This document shows, piece by piece, positions 44,005-54,914 of a stretch of DNA of 64,000 nucleotides (within the stretch, counting starts at the first letter, position 1; each line of letters starts with the position of its first letter). The stretch spans positions 16,673,199 to 16,737,198 of the forward strand of contig CM067311.1 in the NCBI GenBank assembly GCA_034231615.1, in the 5' to 3' direction. A program made the position numbers and the translations under genes. Under the pieces are notes generated by a model, which did not search any database, was not told the DNA's origin, and saw only the letters and a program-made list of their open reading frames with translations. The DNA is from Meghimatium bilineatum (Eukaryota > Mollusca > Gastropoda > Stylommatophora > Philomycidae).

Positions 44005-44215
44005 GCATGTTGATGGCTTGTTGAAGGCATATTGAAGGCATGTTGAAGGCTTGTTGTAGGCATGTTGAAGGCATGTTAAAGGCATGTTAAAGGCATATTG
44101 AAGGCATGTTAAAGGCATATTGAAGGCATGTTAAAGGCATATTGAAGGCATGTTTAAGGCATATTGAAGGAATGATGAAGGAATGTTGATGGCATATTGC
44201 GAGCGTATTGAAGCC
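44005..44215 (+). repeat. 12-bp minisatellite joined to the satellite
   Basis: Units TTGAAGGCATGT with variants TTAAAGGCATAT. The join to the previous array is at GTGGTTGTTGAAGGCATG with no unrelated bases between. Confidence 0.92.
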
Positions 44216-44274
44216 GAATGTGTCATTTCGGAATTGCACAGGTAAGCTGACGACAATGAAGTAGCGCATTCATG

Positions 44275-44340
44275 TCTTCGGATTGCACCCTGAGAACCAG
44301 CTGGAGTTGGTGAGAAAGAACGTAATAGAAGTGCAGGAGG
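44275..44340 (+). mobile_element. S1-like 3' scrap
   Basis: TCTTCGGATTGCACCCTG, AGCTGGAGTTGGTGAGAAAG and AACGTAATAGAAG resemble the last third of S1. Confidence 0.4.
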
Positions 44341-44589
44341 TATAAAAAAGAGATTGCAGAGTAAGGAATTGACATAAATTACGTCAATTTGTGCACATGT
44401 TAACCCCCTTTTTGCCAGACATTGTCAAGAATTAAGTAAGTTATATGTAGGTTCAATGACAGAAACCTACCGTCGGGGATGATGATAATTCTTCAAGAGC
44501 TAAGCCGCAGCAACTATTACGTGGGGTGACCAGTACTCTTTCTTGCTGTATTTACCTTCCCTAATCCATGCGTCAGACACCCATTTACA

Positions 44590-44745
44590 GCTGTGTCGAC
44601 TGGAGGAAAGGTCGTGTCAGACGAAAAATCACGACCCGGATTTTTTTGTTCTGACGTGGTTTCGAACCTGGCACGCTGTAACCCAGTGATAGTAAGCAAT
44701 CTCAAAATTAACTTAGGCTACCTTGCCACCTGAATAATTCAGAAC
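44590..44745 (-). mobile_element. tRNA-derived SINE head (family S4)
   Basis: On the minus strand a weak A box (GGTAGCCTAAGTT) precedes a perfect B box GGTTCGAAACC, then ACGTCAGAACAAAAAAATCC and TTTTCGTCTGACACGACC. The post-B-box part matches 54915-55215. Confidence 0.55.
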
Positions 44746-46180
44746 AGCCTGCTTAATTATGTAACCAATCCCCTCTCCCCGACAAACAAACATAATTTAG
44801 CAGAAAGGGTAGGAAACGATTAAATAATTGGGTTTTTTTTCTTCAGATTTTTAAACAATTTTTTTAAAAATTCAAACAATTTAATATGTGTATAAAAAAT
44901 ATTGTTGACGTCAGCTTTTATCAAATCCCCTTTTGGTAACAACTGTCAAATTACATTATTGGCGTAATTTATGGGCTGGCCCTAACGCTCCATATATCTT
45001 GCAACCAGTTTGAGAGTGCGATGCAAACTGTAATTTGCTTCGAGGGCTGGTGGGTTGAGTGTAAAAAAAAACAACTATAAAATATGGTTGTTTTTACGGA
45101 TATTTATTGAAAACACCTGGCCAATTTTGTATATACTTATTATATCGACATCACATCAGGGTTGCCAGAATTTGGCCATTTCATGACCGACTTTCAGAAA
45201 TTCCGATATTTTTAAGTTTTACTAGCAATGAAATTTATGTTTGGTAAATTTTTTTCTCTATTATTTTTTTTAACTTAAAAGAGTGTTAACATTTCTGAAT
45301 GTGGTCACTTGTTACCAAATTCTACTTGAAATTTTACTAGTTATCAACTGCAACAATCTGGGAATCCCGTGCATATTTTCTCATCAATATTGTCTATTAT
45401 CTTTCCCTTGGTGAATGATGGTTTATAGTATCCACACTTGCCGTTCAACGAAGGGAGTGTCATCACTGGCACTCCCTCCTATCTCAGAGTTCATAAATCA
45501 TATTATTCTCCCACTCAGGTTTCCAGACGAGTCCCAAACACGTGTGGTTACAGCTTTGTACAAATACAGTTTACTATAAAGCAAACATGAATTGTCAATT
45601 TTACTTCAGATCAGACAGGAAGCTCACCGAAGGAGGCAATCAATCGCACTATGTTTTACTTCTTGCCAAAGAAAACATTTATATTTCGCGATGAGCTGCT
45701 TAGCAATAGGGTTAGAACGTCTACTGAAGTTAACAGTGCTTGTCTTGATTACAATTACAGACATTTAAAATAGATCTAAACACATACAATTAGCAATTAA
45801 TCGATAAATGGTATTGGAAAAATATTTATGGTAGCTAATGATCATGGAGTACTGTTTGAAACATATTTGAAAATACAACTGACGCATGATTCCTGATTAG
45901 GATTGCCATATGGTTGTAACTTAGGCCAATTTGTTGGAATACAAACTGGTCAAAAACTGCACAATTTCCAAATTGTGTGTAAACTACTTAAAATATTCTG
46001 ATACCGATCTATAAACGTGTATAATCTCTCGAATAATTAACCTGAATACATGCACAATAACAAATAAATTATATTGTAAAATTAATTGTAGTTCTAACCC
46101 TAGTTAGTTAATTAGTCGTTGGATCATTGGACCATCATTATTGCACTCCGGACAAGTCCATAGGTATTCATATCTTTCCT
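44746..46180. other. unassigned AT-rich region
   Basis: No array, SINE or coding motif recognised. Confidence 0.3.
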
Positions 46181-46189
46181 TGAGTGTAT

Positions 46190-46480
46190 ACGCCATTACA
46201 CGTTGACTGACGGTCCCAGTACGACGTTGATTGACCATCATTCTTTCTCACCCACGAAACCACTCCTTTCTAGCGACACCGCATTTCAAACCAAGCTCCC
46301 TTATTCTTGTCATAGAACAAGAGTCATCGTCACTTGTACAGTCATTTGTTCGTGCGTTTTCCCGTAGGGCATTCAAACTGTCTGCCTGATCCATCGCTCC
46401 ACCAACAGCCGCAGTAGCAGCGTGGGCAGCCAACCTGTCCGCTTTCTCATTACCCCGGACTCCAGCATGTCCCAGCATAA
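46190..46480 (-). pseudogene. LINE RNase H fragment
   Basis: MLGHAGVRGNEKADRLAAHA is the C-terminal RNase H motif (GH.G..GNE.AD.LA) of LINEs that carry an RNase H domain. The frame is open for 76 codons, ending with a terminal tryptophan-containing segment. The remainder of the LINE is absent. Confidence 0.8.
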
Positions 46481-46639
46481 AAATAAAAGTCTATCTACGC
46501 ACTAATGCTAATACTCTACAAGTTATAATGCTAATATGTCTGCGATTTATCTAGACTTGAAAGCCATGTTAGTACTTACAAGTTTTGAGAAGAGTAAAAT
46601 TATATTAAAACTATGTATTCGCTAAACCCGTTGTTGTCT

Positions 46640-46971
46640 TTCAGCGTCAGGGGTAGAAGAGTTTTTGGGATATGGCCCCCGTGTTTGCTGAGTGTATTGT
46701 GAAATTTTTCACCTCTTTTATTTCGGTGGGCCATCGTTTTTGTGGTCAGCCTGTAGGTCTGCCTTCACTGTATCTGTGTAGCATAGCTTGATGTGGCATA
46801 CTGTCTGATGGTAGTCTGCTGATGTGTGCAAACGACTTGATTTGTTGTCTCTTAATATATTCCACGATTGGGGTGGTTCTGGTTCTTTGTCTAATGTCCT
46901 CATTCCTCACGCTGTCTCTTAGCGATATTCCTAGGATTCAGCGTAAGCATGCCATTTCAGTAGTCAGAAGT
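46640..46971 (-). pseudogene. LINE family B 3' fragment
   Basis: Minus strand: MACLRxILGISLRD, DIRQRTRTTPIVEYIKRQQI, and an ending TEIKEVKNFTIHSANT and KLFYP parallel to 15981-16430. Cut on its right by the S2 SINE. Confidence 0.7.
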
Positions 46972-47260
46972 CTCCCGTGTGTTGCCGGGGCCCGAAAGGG
47001 GAGTAAAGAATAGCAACACTGTTTACTTTCCACGCATGTCGTAAAAGGCGACTAAGGAGGTTATGGAATGGAGTTGGCTGTCCCATCCCATATAGGGTCA
47101 CTGACCCAAAGCCATGCTGAAGTCGGATGTGTCAGGCCGAAAGGCGCAGCTATCGCAGCAATGCTGTAAACCATGACACAACGCATTCCGTTCTCTGGAC
47201 TGCGCCCTGCTAATCTGCAGGAGTTTGAGAACGAACGCAGAAGAAGAAGAAGAAGAAGAT
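46972..47260 (+). mobile_element. S2 SINE inserted in LINE family B
   Basis: CTCCCGTGTGTTGCCGGGGC, GCATGTCGTAAAAGGCGACT, CTGAAGTCGGATGTGTCAGG, then a (GAA)n tail. No clear target-site duplication, but it terminates the LINE B similarity abruptly. Confidence 0.88.
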
Positions 47261-47412
47261 TGTAAGAGATTGGTATTAAGATTGGAACTTCTCGGAAAGA
47301 GAATCATAATAGATATACGAAAGAATGAACGGCAACACCGAAATGAAACTGTGAGCAGCTACACTAGGAAGAGTTTATTGACACTGTTATCCGAAGACAT
47401 GTCTGTTTTGTC

Positions 47413-48187
47413 CTGATGATGACCTGCACTCATATCTCATAACCTGATGATGATCTGCATTCATATCTCATAACTTGATGACTGACCTGCACTCATATCT
47501 CATAACCTGATGATGACCTGCACTCATATCTCATAACCTGATGATGATCTGCATTCATATCTCATAACCTGATGACTAACCTGCACTCATATCTCATAAC
47601 CTGATGATGATCTGCATTCATATCTCATAACCTGATGACTAACCTGCATTCATATCTCATAACCTGATGACTAACCTGCACTAATATCTCATAAAATTAT
47701 AACTGACCTGCACTGATATCTCATAACCTGATGATGACCTGTACTCATATCTCATAACTTGATGACTGACCTGCACTCATATCTCATAAAATTATAACTG
47801 ACCTGCACTCATATCTCATAACCTGATGATGACTATCACTCATATCTCATAACCTGATGACTGACCTGCACTCATATCTCATAACCTGATGATGATTTGC
47901 ACTCATATCTCATAACCTGATGATGACCTGCACTCATATATCATAACCTGATGACTGACCTGCACTCATATCTCATAACCTGATGATGATTTGCACTCAT
48001 ATCTCATAACCTGATGATGATCTGCACTCATATCTCATAACCTGATGACTGACCTGCACTCATATCTCATAACCTGATGACTGACCTGCACTCATATCTC
48101 ATAACCTGATGACTGACCTGCACTCATATCTCATAACCTGATGACTGACATGCACTCATATCTCATAACCTGATGACTGACCTGCAG
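47413..48187 (+). repeat. 31/32-bp minisatellite, about 25 copies
   Basis: Units CCTGATGATGACCTGCACTC plus ATATCTCATAA (31 bp) or CCTGATGACTGACCTGCACT plus CATATCTCATAA (32 bp). The two types occur in patterned order, and a third variant has AAATTATAACTGACC. Confidence 0.95.
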
Positions 48188-48375
48188 AATGATGGAGAAG
48201 AAAAAATAGAAAACACACAATAAATTGATGTTATTGAATTTCACAAAAATATGGTAAATGTTTTCTTCTTCCTTGTTCTCAAGCAGAAGTCACACTGATG
48301 AATATGTCATCAATGAATTGCACTGTGGTCAGCAGTCCCGAAATAGGGCAGTAAAGCTTGTCCATCAGATTTGTT

Positions 48376-48620
48376 TCAGATGGTTATATTTTTCTTATTG
48401 TAGTGTGGTACTGTGTGCAGTTCTGCAGGATATGTTTTGTGTTTTCTAGAAATTGTCCACATGGGCATATGTCCCGTTTCGCCAACTCCAAATTCTCTGT
48501 ACATGTGTTGAGTCTGTTGTGATATGTTCTCTGTACATGTGTTGTTTGAGTCTGTTGTGATATGTTCTTTGTACATGTGTTCTTTGAGTCTGTTGTGATC
48601 TGTTCTCAATATAAAAATGA
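48376..48620 (-). pseudogene. LINE C-terminal fragment with 38-bp array
   Basis: Minus strand RTDHNRLKEHMYKEHITTDS, repeated variants, then MYREFGVGETGHMPM. It is related to 26513-26818 (RTGHNRLRSHMY). The coding segment around TDHNRLKEHMY has been tripled as a 38-bp unit (48494-48605), which breaks the frame because 38 is not a multiple of three. Confidence 0.7.
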
Positions 48621-48649
48621 TTGATTGTACCTCTCTTTCAAGCTTGCAG

Positions 48650-49310
48650 GTAACAATTTTTTTTTTGCATTATGGATGAGTTAAGTTACATTCCATGTTT
48701 ATGGAGCTTAAGATGGAATTATTTCTACCAGAAATGATTCTTAACCTTTTATCTGTTTTTGTTGACAGTTATTTCCAGTTTCTGCTTGATGGTCTGCCAT
48801 CTCATGCCTTGATTTGTGAGTGCCCTGTAATCCACCAGGGGAAACTGTAAGACTATATATTTCCATCAATAAATAACTGCCTAAAATTGAACAGCATTTA
48901 TATTTGAAATGTCATTTATAATATCAAAACTGAGTGTAATTACTGAATCGATGATATGATTCTTTCTCAACAGAATTGACACTTTTGTTATGTCGAGTGT
49001 GTAACTAGGCACTTTAATGAGACATTAATGGAAAATTATTGTATATTTAAATTGAGGATAATCTTTCCTTACGAGGATTTTCCTGTGTAAATAAACCGTT
49101 GCCACAGTAACATAAGAAGTTATAGTAATGAATATAAGAATAGAGAAGTAATTTCACTTTTTGTTATGTAGCTGTGTGCACTTGTAAGAATCGCGATAGA
49201 AAATGTCTTTCTTTACAATTTGTTAAAACGGAAAAAACATACCATGACAGGACGAAAATGAAATATGCAGAATTAAGTAATTAAATAAAAAAGTTATGTT
49301 GTAGTGATAA
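48650..49310. other. unassigned region
   Basis: No recognised feature. Confidence 0.3.
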
Positions 49311-49315
49311 ACGAA

Positions 49316-49800
49316 ATATATGGATAAATGAAATATGTGGATAAATGAAATATGTGGATAAATGAAATATGTGGATAAATCAAATATGTGGATAAATGAA
49401 ATATGTGGATAAATGAAATATGTGGATAAATGAAATATAAATGAAATATGTAGATAAATTAAATATAAATGAAATATGTAGATAATTGAAATATAAATGA
49501 AATATGTAGTTAAATAAAATATGAATGAAATAAGTAGATAAATGAAATATAATTGAAATATGTAGATACATGAAATATAAATGAAATATGTGGATAAATG
49601 AAATATGTATATAAATGAAATATGTCGAAGAATAAAATATAAATGAAATATGTGGATAAATGAAATATGAGGATAAATGAAATATGTGGACAATTGACAT
49701 ATAAAGAAATATGTAGGTAAATGACATATTTGGATAAATTAAATATTTGGATAAATGAAATATGTGGATAAATGAAATATGTGGATAAATGAAATTTGTG
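49316..49800 (+). repeat. 17-bp minisatellite, about 27 copies
   Basis: Units GTGGATAAATGAAATAT with GTAGATAAAT and lengthened ATATAAATGAAATAT variants. Long open frames on the minus strand are a by-product of the periodicity. Confidence 0.93.
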
Positions 49801-50004
49801 ATAAAATATTGATGTTTTTGACATGTTATTGATGATAAACAGTGGAAGAAGATTTGGGGGATGAGGAAAGACGTCGAAGAAGGAGAGGGAAGAAGTGGAA
49901 GAATGGCAACAAAAAGGAGGATAAGAAAAGTGATGAGCGATTGGGATGTAATGAGTTTATCACTGATCTCCTTCGATTATAAGTGCTAGCAGATAACTAG
50001 CAGA

Positions 50005-50300
50005 TATTATAAACACACTGAATATTCCAGAGAGTTGGTTACTAAACACAATAACAAAAAGAAAACTACGCCTGTTTGGTCATATAAAGAGACACAACTG
50101 TTTAGAAAGACAAATAATGGAGGGAAGAGTACCTGGGAAGAGGAGAAAGGGCAGACCAAAAAGACGATGGACTGACGACATTAAAGATAACATGAATACA
50201 TCGCTAGAAAATGCAAGCCACATCGCCCACGACAGAGAGAGGTTCAGAGAGTTCATTGGGAAGACAACGTTCTGGAAGGAATACGTCACATGACAGCAGA
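50005..50300 (+). pseudogene. LINE family C 3' fragment
   Basis: NTLNIPESWLLNTITKRKLR, LFGHIKRHNC, RRWTDDIKDNMNTSLENASH and FREFIGKTTFWKEYVT. It retains codons that are stops in 15230-15770, so it is the better-preserved copy of this end. Confidence 0.8.
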
Positions 50301-50429
50301 TAACCAAGACTGTAAAAGCACCATCTCGTGGTATATCAAGTAACATTTTCGAAGCTCATGTGAATCACCTTACAAAGCTTTGTGATTGATTGATACACTC
50401 TCCCTCCAGGGCCAGATAAATGGAACACA

Positions 50430-50580
50430 TTATATGGAACAAAACAACAGCTCACAAACACATGCATATATCATACAATGGCATTGGGTCAAAGGGCATG
50501 AGCACATGAACCACTGGATCAGCAACCAACCAACCATTGATACACTTAGAAGGAATGAGAATGTATTCCACGTGTATCTG
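50430..50580 (+). repeat. unknown repeat with conserved reading frame, copy 3
   Basis: HAYIIQWHWVKGHEHMNHWI followed by SNQPT. Homologous in DNA and peptide to 12095-12245 (opposite strand) and 40165-40240. Confidence 0.55.
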
Positions 50581-50700
50581 GTCCGTATCTTTTGGTCTAC
50601 ACAGCCTACACAACTGTCGCAGTACAGTACAAGGCAACAATGGCCGACCAAGACAACCAGATTGTTAACACCACTGGTTCACGATTGAGAGATCAGTGAG

Positions 50701-50862
50701 TCTATGTATACGCTGTGGCCCTTGTTTGCCCTGCGGCGACAGGGGTGAAAGAGTTATCTGGAGATGGCCTTCTTGTGCGCTGTTTGTAAGCTTGTTACAG
50801 TGGCTTCTGTGATTTCTGTGATCCATTTTTTACATGATCTGCCTCTGGCTTTATAACCTACG
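50701..50862 (-). pseudogene. LINE family B 3' end
   Basis: The minus strand repeats the ending of 15981-16430 (GRSCKKWITEITEATVTSLQ, KKAI, LFHP). About 40 codons remain. Confidence 0.7.
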
Positions 50863-52096
50863 TTTAGTCGTCTCCTGAGAACTCTTCATTTTCTATGAGC
50901 AGTGTGTTTCATCGCTGTCGATTTGCTATATCTGTCACAGCGTTGTTTCTGAGTTTCTAAATGGTTAAACCGGTTTCTAATCTATCACATTCAGATGTAG
51001 AAATCATATATTCCATCAGAAATACACTGAAACACCGAAAACTACTACCCGGTCTAGAGGCTGGCCGAAATATAGTATGTGGGTTCAGTGAGAAAAATGT
51101 CTAAAGTGATAAAACATCATTAAACGACAACGCTGAGTGCTAGTGCGATATTACACTTAGACATCAGAATACGAAAGTGGCAACGAAATCAACGTTTATG
51201 GTCGAGAGCAAGCGTTTAGGTATCTTTCATAAACAAGTGATGTGTAAAAGAAAATGGCATAAAATCAAATCAATACAGTCCGAAGAAAATGTGTTCATGT
51301 GTCGGTAAACGAAACTTCGGCTACGAGAGAGTAATGTAGTCCAATTCTACTGTCAAGTATTTCTTACACCTGAATCAGGATATCAGATGATATAAAGGGC
51401 TATATATCAGCTGGAACATGGGGGCAATTGAACGTCCAATTACACCGGACGAGTGTTCTAACAGTGGAACACTTCGTACGAGATAGACGTAGATGATCTA
51501 AGGCCAAATTTATATCTACCGTTTCCACCCCGAAGACTGTCGTCCAAGAACATATTAGTCTCTATATTCTAAGAACACAGTGGATGATAAACTGTCATAA
51601 CATAAATAGGTGACGCACTATTGATCCTAGCTGCTGTTCTTTGTAATGTGTATTATTATTGTGCAACAGTTAGTCTTGTTGAGCTATTATTGTTTTATCA
51701 CATAAAAAAATATTGATCAATCCACTGACCCGTATAGATTTACAGGCACGCCACGAATGCATAATCTCTTCTATCTATATATTTTGTACACATTCTAGCT
51801 CCCCACGGAGCACACGTCTCCATCAAACCTCCGCCATCTTGTCCTATCATTATTGCTTCCAGCTCTTTCTATCTTCTACCTTGCCTTGGGACCCCTGCAT
51901 ATAATTCTTTCCTTCAGGTACTTCTTACTTTTCTCTCTTTCCTTGTTCCCTGTAAGTTCCTTAACAACACCTGTCTTACAATGCTTTCTGTTGATATTCT
52001 GAATGCATATCGTGTTGTTTCCATAGTTCTTCATTCACTGTAGCTTGTTTAGTTCTTTGCACGAGATCTTATAACATTTCAAGTCTTCTACCCTGA
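50863..52096. other. mostly unassigned
   Basis: A tRNA-SINE-like scrap lies at about 51425-51490: GTCCAATTACACCGGACGAG and ACAGTGGAACACTTCG match the reverse complement of 55150-55215. The rest is unrecognised. Confidence 0.3.
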
Positions 52097-52106
52097 ACAG
52101 ACATTC

Positions 52107-52390
52107 TTCTTCTTCTTCTTCTGTGTTCGTTCTCAAACTCCTGCAGATTAGCAGGATGTAGTCCGGAGAACGGAATGCGTTGTTTCATGGTTTACAGCAT
52201 TGCTGCGATATCTGCGCATTTCGGCCTGACACATCCGACTTCAGCATGGCTTTGGGTGACTGACCCTATATGGGATGGGACAGCCAACTCCATCCCATAA
52301 CTTCCTTGGTCACCTTTTACGACATGCGTGGATGGTAAACAGTGTTGCTATTCTTTGCTACCCTTTCGGGCCTGGCAACACACGGGAGAG
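52107..52390 (-). mobile_element. full-length S2 SINE with target-site duplication
   Basis: Flanked by ACAGACATTC at 52097-52106 and 52391-52400. A (TTC)n tail on the left and CGGGCCTGGCAACACACGGG on the right are the 3' and 5' ends. Confidence 0.9.
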
Positions 52391-52649
52391 ACAGACATTC
52401 AATAATAAATTTATACTTTTCTGTTTGTCACTTATGTTGTACCAAAAGTGAGCCATACAATAACACCGATTTTACAATTAAGTTAAATATTCCTTGCTTT
52501 ATATTTTGTATAATTAGTCTGGTGTAATTTCCTGGTGTAATTTCCTTTATGTCCACATATTACCTAATGCATTCCTCCCGTCTACGCTGTATGGAAGGAC
52601 CCCCCCCCCCCCCCGATATGTTCATATCATGCCAATATCACTGGGAACT

Positions 52650-52835
52650 TTCAACATCACTCTTCTGCAAGTTTTTTGTTTTGTGTGCGTTCGTCTCAAA
52701 CTCCCACAGGATCTCGCTTGTAGCAGGACAATGACTCTACTAGATTTCCAAAATAATGTAGTCCAGAGAACGGAAATGCGTTGTGTAGCCATTTTATTTC
52801 TGACAATCCGACTTCGGCGTTGGTAACTAATACGT
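52650..52835 (-). mobile_element. S1 SINE, diverged
   Basis: GCGTTCGTCTCAAACTCCCA, GTAGCAGGACAATGACTCTA, AGTCCAGAGAACGGAAATGC and ATCCGACTTCGGCGTTGG are S1 in reverse. A poly-C run (52600-52616) lies a little to the left. Confidence 0.7.
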
Positions 52836-53019
52836 TCAGTGTTTGTACTGAAGTTATGCAAAGTGTTACTTGGGCTAGACGCAGTTCAAACATTACTTCA
52901 TCTAGGGATAACAGTTCAAGTATCGGGTTCTAAACAGGAAATGGGTGGCTGGGGTAACACAGGGCGAATATCATAATGCACAAAAATATGTATAGGTATT
53001 ACCAAAATAAGTCGAAACG

Positions 53020-53122
53020 TCGTCTGTCACTGTGTCTCGTTGTCTGTCACTGTGTCTCGTTGTCTGTCACTGTGTCTCGTTGTCTGTCACTGTGTCTCGT
53101 TGTCTGTCACTGTGTCTCGTTG
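53020..53122 (+). repeat. 20-bp minisatellite, five copies
   Basis: TGTCTGTCACTGTGTCTCGT repeated five times perfectly. Confidence 0.95.
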
Positions 53123-53234
53123 TTAGGTTGTTTTATGACTTATTTTTGGTAACACATACCTATTTTTGTTCATTTTTATTACTTCATCAACTTAAACTAA
53201 CACATTTCAAATAATACTTCAACCACTATTGACC

Positions 53235-53660
53235 GAAAACTGTTGACGAATACTCTTCAAAATACCATAGCTGTTACCTTACCATCCGAAGACTGTTGAC
53301 GAATATTCTTCAAAATACCAGTAAATATAAGTAGGAAGCCAGAGGACAATTAAAAAAAATTCTTGAGACTAATGGGAACCGAACCAGTCCGTTCAACGGC
53401 ACCAAATCGCATAGCAACTATTGAACACGCGCTCTTCCGTACTTGACTATGATGAAATCGCATCTTTTTTGGAGTTGCGGTTAGTCAAGTACGGAAGAGC
53501 GCGTGTTCATAGTTGCTAGGCGATTTGGTGCCGTTGAACGGACTGGTCGGTTCCCGTTAGTCTCAAGAATTTTTCAAAATACCATAGCTGTTACCTTATC
53601 ATCCGAACACTGTTGACGAATATTCTTCAAAATACCATAGCTGTTACCTGATCAGCAATA
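53235..53660 (+). repeat. 52-bp repeat split by a fold-back element
   Basis: Four units of the type CATCCGAAGACTGTTGACGA, ATATTCTTCAAAATACCATA, GCTGTTACCTTA: two left (53235-53322) and two right (53572-53655) of the fold-back. Confidence 0.8.
53362..53567. mobile_element. S3 fold-back element (long palindrome)
   Basis: The first 88 or so bases (starting CTTGAGACTAATGGGAACC) reappear in inverted order at the right end (ending GTTAGTCTCAAG). The arms meet around 53450-53495, so a transcript would form a long hairpin. ATT or AATT abuts both ends. Confidence 0.8.
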
Positions 53661-53944
53661 TCTAAATTACAATTGCTGCCCAACAGCTCGACTATTAACG
53701 TACGAGTAAAATCAATATTTTCCACTTGGAACCGAGTAATGATTTAACTTCTTTTAAGCATCTGCTTTTCTTGACGTCTGTGCTAACCGAGACATAGTTT
53801 TTAGAGTTTGTTTGATTAAATCTAAGACATTAATTCCGATTTTTAGAACAAAATTAATTCGTTTTTGTCACACATTTAGTCTCTTTAATGTAATTTTGAA
53901 TAACATTTGGTTTACGTGGTGAAAGGGTTAGTCCTTCTTTTATG

Positions 53945-54025
53945 TTACTTTCTCTAACTACTGCATATTAGCAGGATGTCCGGAGAACGAAATGCACTGT
54001 ATCATGGTTTACAGCTGTGCTGCGA
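53945..54025 (-). mobile_element. S2 SINE 3' scrap
   Basis: ATTAGCAGGATGTCCGGAGA, GCACTGTATCATGGTTTACA and GCTGCGATATCTTCATC. Confidence 0.6.
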
Positions 54026-54635
54026 TATCTTCATCAAAAGGAATTGAGAAGATAATCCTAAAAGTACACTTTAGTTGCGCATTAAAAATGGATTTTATGA
54101 CTGCTGATTTTGATCAAGTTTGCAGTTTTCTATCCAGTTTTTACTAGTGTGCTACCTTACATGCGTGGAAGAAAACTGTGTCAATGAACTATATTTCTTG
54201 CTTTTCGACCTGAATTCTTCATCACATTTACATGCACTGAAAATTATAAATGACTACTTGGTCAAACATTCATTCACTAACATATCCCGACAGCCGGAGT
54301 ATTTCAATTAAATTATTTCATACATTTTATCACGCAATTTAACATATATATGTATATGGTCCTGTGATTTGAATATATTTCTTTTTAATAAATTGTAACG
54401 TATTCTTTTATTTTCATTCATTCATTTCACTATTATTTATGCATAATTATGTCTACCAAGGATTTTTTCAAGAGTGACACATAGTTTCATGTGTCTACTT
54501 TCTGAGTAATTCTATACTTCTGATGTGGAAAAAAAACCCAGAATATCTACACCTTCAGTTATCCAGTAATCAACAAATCTTCTATTCATAACATATAAAT
54601 TCAAGTAGGAAGTATGAGAATAAATGAAAATAATT

Positions 54636-54902
54636 CTTACAGCTGACGGGAATCATGCATGTTCTGTGTTTGTGTTCCTGAGGATACTTTAATACTTGTA
54701 CGGGATGTTCGTTGATGTTGTAATAGTCCTTGTTTCGATTGGTCTGTTCTCATTGACTTGAGTGCACAGGATGAAAGTCTTGACCACGCCACATCTTTTT
54801 TTGGGGATGTGGTTGGTCAAGTACGGAAAACCTGTTTACTTGCGTTGCATAGCGATTCGGTGCTGCTAGAACAGACCTGGTTCCATTCCCGTCAGCTGTA
54901 AG
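54636..54902. mobile_element. S3 element with both terminal inverted repeats
   Basis: Left end CTTACAGCTGACGGGAATCA; right end GTTCCATTCCCGTCAGCTGTAAG, quoted in part, so the ends pair over about 17 bases. AATT flanks both sides. Internally it carries TTGTAATAGTCCTTG, TGGTCAAGTACGGAAAACCT and GCATAGCGATTCGGTGCTGC, which align with the copies at 17868, 31337, 40827 and 53362. Confidence 0.7.
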
Positions 54903-54914
54903 AATTATATTCAT

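Noticed and set aside
49223-49824. Overlapping 104-156 codon frames on the minus strand
   Set aside because: Repetitive FIYPHISFI peptides generated by the 17-bp array.
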